DNA from: Caryophanales bacterium UBA4856
Lineage (GTDB): Bacteria > Bacillota_I > Bacilli_A > RFN20 > CAG-288
Length of the DNA stretch: 64,000 nucleotides
Direction: 5' to 3'
Assembly: GCA_002399765.1 (NCBI GenBank)
Contig: DHEG01000015.1
Location: 70,973-134,972, forward strand
Part shown: one piece after another, positions 40,701 through 50,313 of the stretch
How the letters are laid out: the number at the start of each line of letters is the position of its first letter
How positions within the stretch are numbered: the first letter of the stretch is position 1
Translations under genes and position numbers: made by a program
Notes under the pieces: generated by a model
What the model was told of the DNA's origin: nothing
Databases searched by the model: none
Seen by the model: only the letters and a program-made list of their open reading frames with translations

Positions 40701-43478
40701 ATGGCTTCGATAATGAAAATCAGCAAAACATTGATTATGCCGAAAGGCACCTTCGAAATGCGCGGGAAATTACCCGAGAGAGAGCCGGCATATATCGAAA
40801 GATGCAACAAAAACGGGTTGTATTTCAAGATGTTGGAAGCAACAGCACAAGGCCGCGAGTTCTATTTGCATGACGGCCCCCCCTATGCCAACGGCGATCT
40901 ACATGCCGGCCATGGCCTTAACATGGTTTTGAAGGACATAATTATTCGCTCCAAGACGTTGGAAGGTTACCATTGCGATTTCGTCCCCGGATGGGACACC
41001 CACGGACTGCCTATCGAGAACGAAGTCACTAAATCAGGCGTAGACAGGCATTCCATGTCCATAGCTTCTTTCAGGGCAATATGCCGTGATTACGCCTTGA
41101 AGCAAGTTGCCCACCAAAAGGGCCAGGCCCTTAGGATAGGCCTTTTGGGTCACTATGAGAAGCCATACATAACATTAGACCCGGAATACGAAGCAAACGA
41201 AGTTAGCATCTTTGCAAAAATGTACGAGCGTGGTTTGATTTATCGAGGATTGAAACCGGTCCACTGGTCACCGATTTCCGAAACCGCAGTAGCCCAAGCC
41301 GATATCGAATACCAAAACCTTCCGGCCAAATCGATCTTTGTCAGATTCAGGGTAAAGAAACCCGTGTTGGATCTCAAGGAGGGGGATGCCCTCGTAATTT
41401 GGACCACTACTCCCTGGACCATTCCTTCGAACTTGGCCATCTGCCTCAACCCCGATCTCGAATATGGCCTTTTCAAGACCGATCAAGGCCGCTTGATTTT
41501 CCTTACCTCGCTTGAGGAAAAATTGGTTGGTGAACTGGGCCTTACCAATGTCTCCCTGGTATCCATTTACAAAGGAAGGCAGCTTGAAGGCGTCATTTGC
41601 CGTCATCCCTTCTATGACAGGGATTCAATCGTAATCCTTGGTAAGCATGTTACTGCCGAGGAAGGAACCGGCTGCGTCCACACGGCGCCGGGACTCGGCG
41701 AAGACGATTACAACGTGGGCATAAAGTATGGTTTGAAGCCTTATTGCCCGATCGATTCAAAAGGTCACCTTACGCCAGAGGTTGGCGAAAGACTCAGTGG
41801 TCTTTTCTACGAAAAGGCTAATGACGTCGTAATTCAGATGTTGGTCGAGACGGGGGCATTGCTTAAAGAGAAAGACATCATACATTCCTATCCTATCGAT
41901 GCCCGTAACGGCAAACCCTTGATTTTCCGTACTGCACCACAATGGTTTTGCTCTCTTGAGCCTATTCGCAAGGAGTTGGTAGAAGAGCTGGATAAAGTAA
42001 GCTACGTTCCCTCCTGGGGCAAGGTAAGGCTCAGGAACATGATCGAAGGCCGATCCGATTGGTGCATTTCTCGTCAAAGGGCATGGGGTGTGCCAATTCC
42101 GATTATTTATTGTCAAGATGGTAAGCCAGTTACAGACAAGGCAGTGTTTGCCAAGATAATCGAAGAGATTAAGCTACACGGCTCTAACATTTGGTATGAG
42201 AAACCGGCCGAATACTTCTTGCCCGAGGGCTACGTCAACTCTCATTCACCCGATGGCAAGTTCACCAAAGAGCAGGACATCATGGATGTCTGGTTTGATT
42301 CCGGCTCATCCTGGTTAGGTGCGGAAGTGGCTAGAGGTCTGCCTTATCCTGCCGATCTGTACCTTGAAGGCAATGATCAATATCGGGGCTGGTATAACGC
42401 CTCGTTGATTCTTTCCGTGGCCGTTAACGGCAAGACTCCTTTCAAGAAAATCGTAACCAATGGATTCATAGTTGACCAAAATGGGCAGAAATTCTCCAAG
42501 TCCAAGAAGAACGGGATATATCCCGAGGCCATATGCAATACGTATGGTGCTGATGTTTTCAGGCTTTGGGTCGCCTCGATCGATTACACCACCGCAGACA
42601 TTACGTTGACCCAAGATCTTTTGAAATCCGTTGCCGATCAATATCGGAAGATCCGTAATACCTTCAAGTTCATGCTTGCCAATCTCCATGATTCCGAGAC
42701 CAGTTCCTTCGACCCACTCAAGGATCGCTACGAGCTTTCCCTAGCCGACAAGATGATCCTGAACAAACTCAAGAAGGTGGTACAGAAGGTCAAGGAAGGC
42801 TACGACAACTACGACTTCTTGTCGGTAAGCACCACCCTGATCAACTTCTTGGTAAACGATCTGTCCGGCTTCTATCTGGACGTCGCCAAGGATGTACTCT
42901 ATTGCGATGAGCCTGACACCTTGCGCCGAAAGGGAATACAATACGTCATGTACCAGCTAACCAAGAGTCTAGCCATCCTCTATTCACCGATTCTTTTCTT
43001 TACCGCCGATGAGGTATATCAAAACCTTCCTGGATCAAAGTTGGAAAACGTGGCTTTGGAGAGGTTCCCCTCATTCGAGGGCCAAGACAGCAAACTAGAC
43101 ACTTTGTACATGCTGTTCCAAAAGCTTCGCGACACATCCAACAAGGCGCTAGAGGCTGCAAGGGCAAACAACGTAATCAAGGGAGCGAACGAAGGCTATC
43201 TGGATATCGACGATTCCAATGACGAATACAAGCCCCTTTTCGACGAGATGGACAAGAAGGAACTCGCCCGCCTTTTGGGCTTCTCCAAGGTAACGGTCAG
43301 CAAATCCGGAAATGGGTTTGCGGTCACAAAGGCCAAAGGTACCAAATGCGACCGTTGCTGGAACTATTTCGAAGACATAACGGCCAATGAGGAAGGCAAT
43401 TTCTGCCCACGCTGCCTGAAAGCCTTTGAGAAATACGTCGCTGCGCACCCTGATGTCGAAGAGCCGGAGGGAAAATGA
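40701..43478 (+). CDS. ileS: Isoleucyl-tRNA synthetase
   Basis: The 925-residue class I synthetase charges tRNA-Ile. HIGH appears as HAGHGLNM, KMSKS as KFSKSKKN, an editing domain lies in the insert (TTTPWTIPSNLA), and the C-terminal zinc site is CDRCW and CPRC. The start at 40701 has GAGAGG only 2 bases away, so the in-frame ATG at 40713 may be used instead. It is the first gene of an operon with lspA and rluD (4-base overlap with lspA). Confidence 0.96.
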   Translation: MASIMKISKTLIMPKGTFEMRGKLPEREPAYIERCNKNGLYFKMLEATAQGREFYLHDGPPYANGDLHAGHGLNMVLKDIIIRSKTLEGYHCDFVPGWDTHGLPIENEVTKSGVDRHSMSIASFRAICRDYALKQVAHQKGQALRIGLLGHYEKPYITLDPEYEANEVSIFAKMYERGLIYRGLKPVHWSPISETAVAQADIEYQNLPAKSIFVRFRVKKPVLDLKEGDALVIWTTTPWTIPSNLAICLNPDLEYGLFKTDQGRLIFLTSLEEKLVGELGLTNVSLVSIYKGRQLEGVICRHPFYDRDSIVILGKHVTAEEGTGCVHTAPGLGEDDYNVGIKYGLKPYCPIDSKGHLTPEVGERLSGLFYEKANDVVIQMLVETGALLKEKDIIHSYPIDARNGKPLIFRTAPQWFCSLEPIRKELVEELDKVSYVPSWGKVRLRNMIEGRSDWCISRQRAWGVPIPIIYCQDGKPVTDKAVFAKIIEEIKLHGSNIWYEKPAEYFLPEGYVNSHSPDGKFTKEQDIMDVWFDSGSSWLGAEVARGLPYPADLYLEGNDQYRGWYNASLILSVAVNGKTPFKKIVTNGFIVDQNGQKFSKSKKNGIYPEAICNTYGADVFRLWVASIDYTTADITLTQDLLKSVADQYRKIRNTFKFMLANLHDSETSSFDPLKDRYELSLADKMILNKLKKVVQKVKEGYDNYDFLSVSTTLINFLVNDLSGFYLDVAKDVLYCDEPDTLRRKGIQYVMYQLTKSLAILYSPILFFTADEVYQNLPGSKLENVALERFPSFEGQDSKLDTLYMLFQKLRDTSNKALEAARANNVIKGANEGYLDIDDSNDEYKPLFDEMDKKELARLLGFSKVTVSKSGNGFAVTKAKGTKCDRCWNYFEDITANEEGNFCPRCLKAFEKYVAAHPDVEEPEGK

Positions 43479-44197
43479 AAAGTGGAACCGGCGAGAAGAT
43501 AAAATCTTCAGTCAAGGAGTGGTTTAGGAAACTACCATACAACTTTGCGTATTTTCTCCTTCATGGGGGTTGGCTTGTTTTCGTGCTCTTCTTTTTGGAT
43601 CTGGGGACAAAGCTTGGCCTAGAGGCCTACTACGGCGGAGAGGAGACGAATGGGGCCACTCTCTCCCTTTTGTGGTATGGGAACGGCAAGAACATCCTGG
43701 GAATCGGACTCGTCTACAACGAGGGGATAAGCTTTGGCAAATTCCCGCAGCTACGGCCTTTCTTCACGGCAGTCTCCGTGATTGTCGGATTGGTCTTGGT
43801 CGTGTACCTGTCATACCATTTCGAGCGCAAACCATGGCATCTTCGCTATGCCCTTTACCTGATAATAGCCGGTGATTTTGGCAATTTCATCGACAGGGCC
43901 TTCTATCCGAATGGCGTCATCGATTGGATTGCCGTGGGAAACGACGATTGGCCAACAGGTCTTTCCTATATTTGCAATTTGGCTGATGTCTTCCTTTCGT
44001 TCGGCTTGGTTTTGCTATTGGTTTCCCTGATCCTGTCTTCGATCGACCAAAGCAAGGAAGAGAAAGAGGCGGTATCCAGAGCCAAGGAAAGCAAGGCAAA
44101 GACGGGAAAGGCCAAAGATGATGCCGATGAGCTCAAGGATCTCAAAGACAGTCTCAACAACTCAAAGAAGGGCGATGGAAACGATGGCGAAAAATGA
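43475..44197 (+). CDS. lspA: Lipoprotein signal peptidase (signal peptidase II)
   Basis: The 240-residue protein has four membrane segments and the two catalytic aspartates in FGNFIDRAFYPNGVIDWI and NLADVFLSFG. It removes signal peptides from prolipoproteins such as those at 2529 and 22335. It is longer than the usual 150-170 residues, owing to an N-terminal extension and a charged C-terminal tail of about 45 residues (Lys/Asp/Ser). The start overlaps ileS by 4 bases and the end overlaps rluD by 14 bases, giving the common ileS-lspA-rluD order. Confidence 0.9.
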   Translation: MKSGTGEKIKSSVKEWFRKLPYNFAYFLLHGGWLVFVLFFLDLGTKLGLEAYYGGEETNGATLSLLWYGNGKNILGIGLVYNEGISFGKFPQLRPFFTAVSVIVGLVLVVYLSYHFERKPWHLRYALYLIIAGDFGNFIDRAFYPNGVIDWIAVGNDDWPTGLSYICNLADVFLSFGLVLLLVSLILSSIDQSKEEKEAVSRAKESKAKTGKAKDDADELKDLKDSLNNSKKGDGNDGEK

Positions 44198-45137
44198 GAA
44201 GACTATTGTTCTCGAAATAGGTGGAAGGCTTGATTCGGCCTTGGCCGCTTCTTTGTCCATATCCCGAAACAAGGCTCAGGAGTTGATCGAGAAGGGGGTG
44301 ACAATCGGCGGGAAGATATGCCAAAAGCCTTCTTTTAGGGTCTTGGCCAACCAAGAGGTTTCCTATGTACCGCTAGAGCAAGAACCCTCGACGATAATAC
44401 CCAACCCAAACATAAAAGTAAGCATCGTCTTCGAGGACAAATACCTCATGGTATTGAACAAGCCACGGGGACTCGTGGTCCATACTGCTACCGGGCATTA
44501 TGCCGATACTTTGGTCAATTATCTTGTCACCCTGAAAGACGAGTTCGAATTCGACGAGGAGGAGATGGCCGGAGGGCGTCCAGGGATCGTCCACCGCCTC
44601 GACAAAGATACTTCCGGTCTCCTTTTGGTAGCGAAGACTACTGATGCCGAAAGGGCTTTGCAGACTCAGATCAGGGAACACCGAGTCGACAGGGAATACC
44701 TCGCCATTTGCGAAGGAGACGCAAACGAGGATCGTTTCACGATAGATGTCCCCTTGCTTAAGCCCAACCATTCCCAACACAAGGCCATGCCAAGTCCAAA
44801 GGGCCTGGTAGCGGTTACCCACTTCGAGAAACTGTGGTTCGCAAATGGAGCCAGTCTGGTAAAGTGCAAGTTGGAAACTGGTAGGACACACCAGATAAGG
44901 GCTCATTTGGCATATATAGGTCATCCGATCATCGGTGACAAACTATATTGCGACAAGGTGGATCATCGCTTTGAGTCGGGGCAACTGCTGCACGCCTTCC
45001 GCATCACCTTCACTCACCCGATGACAAACAGGAAGATGACCTTCATCGCCAGACCCGATGACTACTTTATCGATGCGATAAGGGTCTTCAATCCTTCATA
45101 CCTAGAGAAGATCAACGTGGAATTCGGTAATTCCTGA
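44184..45137 (+). CDS. rluD: RluD-family 23S rRNA pseudouridine synthase
   Basis: The 317-residue protein has an N-terminal S4 RNA-binding domain (LAASLSISRNKAQELIEKG) and the RluA-type catalytic domain with GIVHRLDKDTSGLLLVAKT, whose aspartate is the nucleophile. CKLETGRTHQIRAHLAYIGHPIIGD follows. It converts uridines in 23S rRNA to pseudouridine. ATG 44184 and ATG 44175 are both possible starts; I prefer 44184 by spacing. It overlaps lspA and ends convergently with rnhC over 26 bases. Confidence 0.9.
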   Translation: MAKNEKTIVLEIGGRLDSALAASLSISRNKAQELIEKGVTIGGKICQKPSFRVLANQEVSYVPLEQEPSTIIPNPNIKVSIVFEDKYLMVLNKPRGLVVHTATGHYADTLVNYLVTLKDEFEFDEEEMAGGRPGIVHRLDKDTSGLLLVAKTTDAERALQTQIREHRVDREYLAICEGDANEDRFTIDVPLLKPNHSQHKAMPSPKGLVAVTHFEKLWFANGASLVKCKLETGRTHQIRAHLAYIGHPIIGDKLYCDKVDHRFESGQLLHAFRITFTHPMTNRKMTFIARPDDYFIDAIRVFNPSYLEKINVEFGNS

Positions 45138-46023
45138 AAAACCTCTTGACGTATTTGGCGGCCTTGGCACTCCCGTTTATCTCAACGCACCTGTGATAGG
45201 CATCATCGACATCCGGCCCTGCGCCCTTGGGGATTATCATGCCCAACTCTTTCTCCATCTTTTCCCAGTATTCGAGGAATTCGTATCTGGCTATTACGGA
45301 TGCGGCGGCAACGGAGGGATAGTGGCTCTCGCCCTTCGTCTTGAATATGATGGGATTCCTTATTATGGCCGACCCAACGTATTTTCGATAAAGTCCTTCA
45401 CGCTCGAATTGATCGACGAAGACCGTCACTGCATTGGAGATGCCATACTTCTCCTCCAGTTTCGAGTGAGCCAGGTTATGAAGCCTTGCCAATAGCCAAT
45501 GAGTGGAGAAGCCTTTGGAGATGTAGGAATCCACTTTGTTTGCCGAACACAAGACGGTGTAATGCTTAATCCCGTTGCAAAGGCGCTTGCCGATGTAAAG
45601 CATGTGGGCATCCGTCAACTTCTTTGAATCCTTCACCCCCAATTGCTTTAGAAGTCCCATCTCGGAAGGGAGGAAGTAAGTGGCCGTTACCACCATCGGC
45701 CCGAAGAAATCCCCGACGCCCACCTCATCGGAGCCAATCTGCTCGCCGATGTCGTCGTAATTACCGGATCCTGTCCGAACGATGGCCTTGGCGTTCTTCT
45801 CGAAGGTCTGCGCCTCCAATAGGGCATTGCCATGTCCGCCCATAAAGACAACGGTAAAGGAATCCGGGCTTTTGGTCCGATATCCCTTTACTTCCACCCC
45901 GTCACCGGTGGTAGTCTGGAAAAGGTCATAGGGCCTATGGGGGTTGTTCAAAGGCCTCACCCCATAGAATTCCATTATTTCATCGACCTTTGCCCGGTCG
46001 GCTTTGATTTTTGCAATATCCAT
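45112..46023 (-). CDS. rnhC: Ribonuclease HIII
   Basis: The 303-residue RNase HIII degrades RNA in RNA-DNA hybrids. The N-terminal TBP-like substrate domain covers about 90 residues, and the catalytic domain starts GSDEVGVGDFFGPMVV. KDSKKL and the YPSVAAASVIARYEFLE segment follow. RNase HIII is frequent in Bacillota and commonly lies next to mutS2, as here, where the two genes diverge. The 3' end overlaps rluD on the other strand. Confidence 0.93.
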   Translation of the reverse strand: MDIAKIKADRAKVDEIMEFYGVRPLNNPHRPYDLFQTTTGDGVEVKGYRTKSPDSFTVVFMGGHGNALLEAQTFEKNAKAIVRTGSGNYDDIGEQIGSDEVGVGDFFGPMVVTATYFLPSEMGLLKQLGVKDSKKLTDAHMLYIGKRLCNGIKHYTVLCSANKVDSYISKGFSTHWLLARLHNLAHSKLEEKYGISNAVTVFVDQFEREGLYRKYVGSAIIRNPIIFKTKGESHYPSVAAASVIARYEFLEYWEKMEKELGMIIPKGAGPDVDDAYHRCVEINGSAKAAKYVKRFFRNYRIPR

Positions 46024-46132
46024 CGTGCTTAAGGATATATCAAAAAGGGAAGAGAAAGAAAATCAAGCAAGATAAGTTAACTTTGATGGCTAAAGGCGAT
46101 AATAGATAATATGGCTCACAGGATAAGTTCAA

Positions 46133-48451
46133 ATGGATAGACAAATCGCAGGCGAGTTGAATCAAATAAAGGAATCGCTAAAGGATTACTTTAAGAGTGG
46201 ATTCAACGTCACGGACCAATCACTGGTAGCTCTGTCCGCTGATTCACGTAAGATTGCCAAGGATCATGTTTTCCTTAGGGAGATAATGGCCTTTTCCGAA
46301 AGCGGCAAGAGCCCTGATCTTTTGCCTGTACCCGACCTTTCCCTGGCGATGAAGAAACTCGAAAAAGGCGTAAGTCTAGAAGTAGGGGAATTGTTGGGCC
46401 TGCATGCCCTTATAGTAGCCTGCAATGATCTATGGGACAAATTCGCAACAACGAACTCCTATCCATCACTAAAGGATGTCGCGCTTGACATCGTTAACAT
46501 GCCGGATATGCTGCGTCAGCTAGACAATACCTTCTCACCCGATGGGGAAGTCTTGGATACAGCGTCTGGTACCCTCATGTCGATAAGGAAGGAACTAAAG
46601 GATCTCACCGCAAAAGAGGGGGCGGTCTTTTCGCATATCAGGACCAAATACAAGGATTACCTCGAGCTCCCCGATCCAGTGTTGAGAAACGGGGCCCTCA
46701 CCTTGGCAGTGAAAGCACCATATAGAGGCCAAGTGCCCGGAATCACGGTCGACCATTCCTCTTCGGGCCAGACCTTGTTCGTTATACCTTACGACCTTTT
46801 GGAATACGAGAACAAGAAGGAGAAACTAAAGGGAGACGAGATTAGCGAAATCGACCGAATAATTAGTGCCCTGTCGAAGGCCTTCGCCGCAAGGCTTTCG
46901 GCTTTGTCGCGAAACTATTATTCCTATAACCTCCTGGACTCTTATGTGGCAAAGGTTTCGTTCGGTTCCACGTACGATGGTTCATTGGCTGAGATATCCG
47001 CCAACGAGTTGAGGATAACCAATTTCATCCATCCCTTGATCAGCTTGGACAAAGCCGTCCCCAATTCAATCCAAATGGGCAACGGAAAGCCTAAGATCCT
47101 GATTGTTTCCGGACCAAATGCAGGTGGAAAATCGGTGCTCCTGAAATCGATAGCCTTGGCCGCTTACATGAATCAAATCGGGCTTTTGGTCCCTGCCAGG
47201 GGATACGTGTCAATGCCTATTTTCGACAACATCTTTGTCCTCACTGGCGATAGCGAGTCCCTTTCCGGCAATCTCTCGTCTTTCTCCGGCCATCTGAAGG
47301 GGCTAAACCAGATGTACAAGGAGGCTACTTCTAAATCATTGGTACTTGTTGACGAGATAGGGCAGGGAACCTCACCAGAGGATGGGGAGGCAATTGGCTA
47401 TGCCTTCATAAAGCATATGGAAAACATAGGTGCCTTCGGTATCTTCACGACCCATTACGATGGCTTGAAAAAGATGGCCCTGACCGATTCGAACATAATG
47501 TCCGGCGCCATGGAGTTCTCCAAGGAAACGCTAAGCCCCTCCTTTAGGTTCATGTCTGGAGCCGTAGGTAACTCCTATGCCTTCGAAGTCGCAAAGAAGG
47601 CCGGTATGGCAAGCGAGCTGCTCGATACCGCAAGGGAATTCAAGGAGAGCCAAAAGAGATTCGACTCCGAGAAACTGGAGCAGGAATTAACCCAAAAGAT
47701 CCAAACGGTAAATGCCCTTGAGAAAGGCTTGGAGGAGAAGCTCGCAAGCGCAAACGAACTGCTGAGGAGAAGAGCCAAAGAGGAAAAGGAACTGGAAGAT
47801 GCCAAAGAGGGCATACGCAAGGGGGCCGAAGTTAAAATCGCCAAGGCCGCGGAAGATCGCATCGCTGAATTGGACAGACTTTGGTCGCAGGGGAACAAAA
47901 AGACCCTCCCCTTCAATCAAAGAAGCAAAATCAAAGGCGAACTGAGAAGAGAAGGAGGGTTAGTAGATGAAGGCACCGACGAATACGGTAATGTCATGGA
48001 AAAGATCAAGGAAGGAGATATAGTCGTCTATCAAGACATGGTCGGAAAGGTAGAATCCATAGGTACAAAGAAGGCCACTTTCCTGTACAATGGCCTCTCC
48101 ATGACCGTTCCTTTGGCCGATCTTAGGAGGAGCGATGCCGCAAGTCTGCCACCAGTTCAAAGTCAGTCGAATAACATAGACCAAGAGCTTTTGGGGCGTG
48201 CTTCTAAAGGATCAAGCAGGCTCAATGTCATTGGAATGACCGTCTTTGAGGCTTTACCAGAAGTTGACAAGTTCCTCGACGATGCCCTTGTCGCCAACAT
48301 CAAGCAGGTTACCATAGTCCATGGTATGGGAACCTTTGCCTTGAGAAACGGAATATGGGATCATCTAAAGAGATTGAAATTCGTGAAATCCTTCAGGGAA
48401 GGCGGGGAAGGCGAAGGCGCTTTGGGAGCCACCGTAGTCATCCTTAAATGA
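46133..48451 (+). CDS. mutS2: MutS2 family protein with Smr domain
   Basis: The 772-residue protein has the MutS lever and clamp region and an ATPase domain with Walker A SGPNAGGKSVLLK (from residue 326), Walker B VLVDEIGQGTSPEDG and FTTHYDGLK. A long coiled coil lies at about 510-580, and the Smr domain forms the last 80 residues (VHGMGTFALRNGIWDHL). MutS2 suppresses recombination or rescues collided ribosomes. The Smr LDLR-like motif reads LNVIG, with N for D, which may affect nuclease activity. It is divergent from rnhC and 9 bases upstream of uvrC. Confidence 0.93.
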   Translation: MDRQIAGELNQIKESLKDYFKSGFNVTDQSLVALSADSRKIAKDHVFLREIMAFSESGKSPDLLPVPDLSLAMKKLEKGVSLEVGELLGLHALIVACNDLWDKFATTNSYPSLKDVALDIVNMPDMLRQLDNTFSPDGEVLDTASGTLMSIRKELKDLTAKEGAVFSHIRTKYKDYLELPDPVLRNGALTLAVKAPYRGQVPGITVDHSSSGQTLFVIPYDLLEYENKKEKLKGDEISEIDRIISALSKAFAARLSALSRNYYSYNLLDSYVAKVSFGSTYDGSLAEISANELRITNFIHPLISLDKAVPNSIQMGNGKPKILIVSGPNAGGKSVLLKSIALAAYMNQIGLLVPARGYVSMPIFDNIFVLTGDSESLSGNLSSFSGHLKGLNQMYKEATSKSLVLVDEIGQGTSPEDGEAIGYAFIKHMENIGAFGIFTTHYDGLKKMALTDSNIMSGAMEFSKETLSPSFRFMSGAVGNSYAFEVAKKAGMASELLDTAREFKESQKRFDSEKLEQELTQKIQTVNALEKGLEEKLASANELLRRRAKEEKELEDAKEGIRKGAEVKIAKAAEDRIAELDRLWSQGNKKTLPFNQRSKIKGELRREGGLVDEGTDEYGNVMEKIKEGDIVVYQDMVGKVESIGTKKATFLYNGLSMTVPLADLRRSDAASLPPVQSQSNNIDQELLGRASKGSSRLNVIGMTVFEALPEVDKFLDDALVANIKQVTIVHGMGTFALRNGIWDHLKRLKFVKSFREGGEGEGALGATVVILK

Positions 48452-48460
48452 TCTTCTGCA

Positions 48461-50275
48461 ATGAACGAGATACTTAAAAAGAAAATAGCACTGCTGCCCG
48501 ATAGGCCAGGTTCCTATCAGATGAAAGACAGGAACGGCACCATCATCTACGTGGGCAAGGCGAAATCACTGGTCAAGAGGGTGAAACAATATTTCACCCG
48601 ACCTCAATTCGGTAAAGTTGCAAAGATGGTAACGGAAATCACCGATTTCGATACCATTGAGACCAACTCCGAAAAAGAGGCCCTCCTCCTTGAAATAAAC
48701 CTCATCCAAAAATACTATCCCAAATTCAACATCCTGCTGAAGGATGGCATGATGTATCCCTACATTGCCGTCAAGAAGGGTGGTATGCCTTCGCTGAAGA
48801 TTGCCCATAAGCCTAACGATCGCCATTACGATTACTTTGGTCCTTATCCAAACTCCGGTGCGGCATACAAGGTAATCAACATCCTGAACATGGTCTATCC
48901 AATAATGGAAGCTGATGTCCATAGCGGTAGGCCGAACCTGTATTGGTACTTGCATCAGCTTATGTATCCCGACGCCCAAAAAGAGGGGAAGATGGACCCC
49001 GAATTCATTCGCAAGAAGGTCTACGCCTTCCTTAATGGGGACACTTCCGACGTAATCTACCGCTACAAAGAGCAGATGGAAAAGGCCGCAGCGGCGTTGG
49101 ACTTTGAACGCGCCGAAGAGTTCAAAGAGAAAATCCAGGACATAGAAAGTACCACATCGTCGCAAAAGATCATGATGAAGGATCGAATCGATCGCGATGT
49201 CTTCGCCTATTCGGTAAGGGAAGGATATGTTGCCATGATCTTCCTTCTGTACCGGAAGGGAATCCTTTTGGGAAAGAACTTATACGTAGATGAAATAAGC
49301 GAGGATTTGGGGGAGGAGATTCAATCGGCAATATGCCAGTTCTACGTAAATCATCCCAAGCCCAAGGAGTTGATCTTGGCGGACAAGGAGATAAGCCAAG
49401 CCTTGTCAGAGGCTTTGGACATCACCATAACCGTTCCGGTGAGGGGTCTCAAGAAGGACTTGCTTCTGATGGCCTTGGACAATGCCAAGGCAGGTTTGGA
49501 CCAACACTTCATGACCGCCCGCTTGGAAGACAACGTCTTCGATTTGCTGACGGTATTGCAGAACAAATTGAATATGGACAGACCGCCTTTGGAAATCGAG
49601 CTTTTCGATAACGCCCATACCCAAGGCCAGGATGCCGTGGGAGGAATGGTGACCTTCGTGAACGGGAAGCCGGCCAAAGAGCTTTACCGGAGATTCAATA
49701 TCCACCAGCCGAACAAGGCGGATGATATGGCTTCTATGAAGGAAGTCATTTTCCGTAGATGTGCCAGGATTGTTCATGATCAATTGAAGCCACCTGATTT
49801 GATAATTGTCGATGGTGGAATTACGCAGGTGGAAGCGGCAAGAGAGGCTATATCATCATCGGGAATCAAGGGCGTCAAGTTGGCAGGCCTGGTCAAGAAC
49901 GACAAACACGAGACCAATTCCTTGATGGATGGCGATACCGGGGAGCTGATTCCCCTGGATCGGCGTTCGCCTTTGTTCTTCTTGCTCATGAGGATGCAGG
50001 ATGAAGTTCACCGCTACGCCATTACGGTACATAGGGGCAAGAGGGCCAAATCCTTATTCACCTCTTTCTTCGACGACATTCCGGGCATCGGCCTCAAGAA
50101 GAAGGAGCGACTGCTGGATGCGTACCCTACCATGGAATCTTTGCTTAACGCCACCGAAGGCGAAATAGCACAACTTACCGATTCGAAATCGGCAATGAGA
50201 GTGTTCGAGAAGATCCAATCCCTCAAGATCCAGCAGGAAATGATGGACAGGGCCGCAGGGTACAAAAAAAGTTGA
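48461..50275 (+). CDS. uvrC: Excinuclease ABC subunit C
   Basis: The 604-residue nuclease makes both incisions in nucleotide-excision repair. It has an N-terminal GIY-YIG domain (PGSYQMKDRNGTIIYVGKA), a UVR segment (EQMEKAAAALDFERAEEFKEKIQ), the RNase H-like domain (IIVDGGITQVEAA) and C-terminal HhH motifs (DIPGIGLKKKERLLD). Around residues 141-173, where most UvrC have four cysteines binding an iron-sulfur cluster, it reads SGRPNLYWYLHQLMYPDAQ with none. It follows mutS2 by 9 bases. Confidence 0.95.
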   Translation: MNEILKKKIALLPDRPGSYQMKDRNGTIIYVGKAKSLVKRVKQYFTRPQFGKVAKMVTEITDFDTIETNSEKEALLLEINLIQKYYPKFNILLKDGMMYPYIAVKKGGMPSLKIAHKPNDRHYDYFGPYPNSGAAYKVINILNMVYPIMEADVHSGRPNLYWYLHQLMYPDAQKEGKMDPEFIRKKVYAFLNGDTSDVIYRYKEQMEKAAAALDFERAEEFKEKIQDIESTTSSQKIMMKDRIDRDVFAYSVREGYVAMIFLLYRKGILLGKNLYVDEISEDLGEEIQSAICQFYVNHPKPKELILADKEISQALSEALDITITVPVRGLKKDLLLMALDNAKAGLDQHFMTARLEDNVFDLLTVLQNKLNMDRPPLEIELFDNAHTQGQDAVGGMVTFVNGKPAKELYRRFNIHQPNKADDMASMKEVIFRRCARIVHDQLKPPDLIIVDGGITQVEAAREAISSSGIKGVKLAGLVKNDKHETNSLMDGDTGELIPLDRRSPLFFLLMRMQDEVHRYAITVHRGKRAKSLFTSFFDDIPGIGLKKKERLLDAYPTMESLLNATEGEIAQLTDSKSAMRVFEKIQSLKIQQEMMDRAAGYKKS

Positions 50276-50279
50276 TAAA

Positions 50280-50307
50280 TTGAAAATCTGGGTCATTTTG
50301 CTATAAT
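50280..50307 (+). promoter_or_regulatory. Promoter of the structured leader and metal ATPase
   Basis: TTGAAA (50280-50285) and TATAAT (50302-50307) are 16 bases apart, starting only 5 bases after the uvrC stop. Transcription should begin near 50314, exactly where the first helix of the leader RNA begins. Confidence 0.8.
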
Positions 50308-50313
50308 TGCGTC

